Shown piece by piece: positions 5,566-5,582 of a stretch of DNA of 5,582 nt. How positions within the stretch are numbered: position 1 is the stretch's first letter; each line of letters starts with the position of its first letter. The notes beneath the pieces are model-generated. The model worked only from the letters and a program-made list of their open reading frames with translations, was not told the DNA's origin and ran no database searches. This DNA is from a bacterium. GTDB lineage: Bacteria; Tectomicrobia; Entotheonellia; Entotheonellales; Entotheonellaceae. The translations under genes and the position numbers were made by a program. The DNA is taken from contig JAPULM010000196.1 of the NCBI GenBank assembly GCA_027294925.1, positions 1 through 5,582 on the forward strand, written 5' to 3'.

Positions 5566-5582
5566 ATCGATTGGAAAAAAAG

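Larger units (their letters stand above)
5402..5582. other. Non-coding right end with hairpins and a REP-like motif
   Basis: I see no gene in this 181-base stretch. It contains AGACCTGACCCC (5465-5476; the complement reads GGGGTCAGGTCT), a 10-pair hairpin (5513-5544) and a 6-pair hairpin (5545-5565), followed by an A-run at the edge. The density of inverted repeats suggests a mobile-element border or REP-type intergenic sequence that may continue beyond the window. Confidence 0.4.

Noticed and set aside
1..5582. CRISPR array, long tandem repeats or a complete insertion sequence.
   Set aside because: No regularly spaced direct repeats and no transposase gene are visible in the window.

Overview
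The window is about 60% G+C by eye. It looks like chromosomal DNA from a Proteobacterium, most likely a gammaproteobacterium. That assignment is an inference from the gene types (double-hotdog MaoC hydratase, family III CoA-transferase, DUF4019 protein, SpoU remnant) and from the Shine-Dalgarno sites; no marker gene fixes the species.

Left half, minus strand (1-2541): a two-gene operon. A complete double-hotdog MaoC-type acyl-CoA hydratase/dehydratase (388 aa) is followed by a family III (CaiB/BaiF) CoA-transferase that runs off the left edge. The visible part of the transferase holds one compact, degenerate CaiB-like unit and the start of a second, more canonical one. The natural start of the transferase overlaps the hydratase stop (ATGA), but its fourth codon is an in-frame TAG. 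The gene is therefore either recently disrupted, started further downstream, or affected by a sequence error.

Middle (2542-2869): a 328-base divergent intergenic region with a perfect 13-base palindrome near the hydratase side, weak promoter candidates on both strands and a leader hairpin before the ligase gene.

Right of it, plus strand (2870-4480): a complete 536-aa acyl-CoA synthetase (ANL superfamily). Ligase, hydratase and CoA-transferase together form a CoA-dependent acid-degradation set: activation of a carboxylic acid, hydration or dehydration of an enoyl/3-hydroxyacyl-CoA, and CoA transfer between acids. This resembles the logic of the carnitine cai genes (ligase, transferase, hydratase), but with a hotdog-fold hydratase in place of a crotonase. 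The substrate cannot be read from the sequence.

Right end (4481-5582): a separate, more A+T-rich accessory stretch. It holds a small exported DUF4019 protein (4602-5030), then a 3' remnant of a SpoU/TrmH RNA methyltransferase that keeps only the C-terminal cofactor-binding motifs and begins abruptly at an A+T-rich palindrome. The last 180 bases have no gene but contain hairpins and a GACCTGACCCC motif reminiscent of REP/RAYT-type sequences. This end looks like a site of past insertion or deletion.
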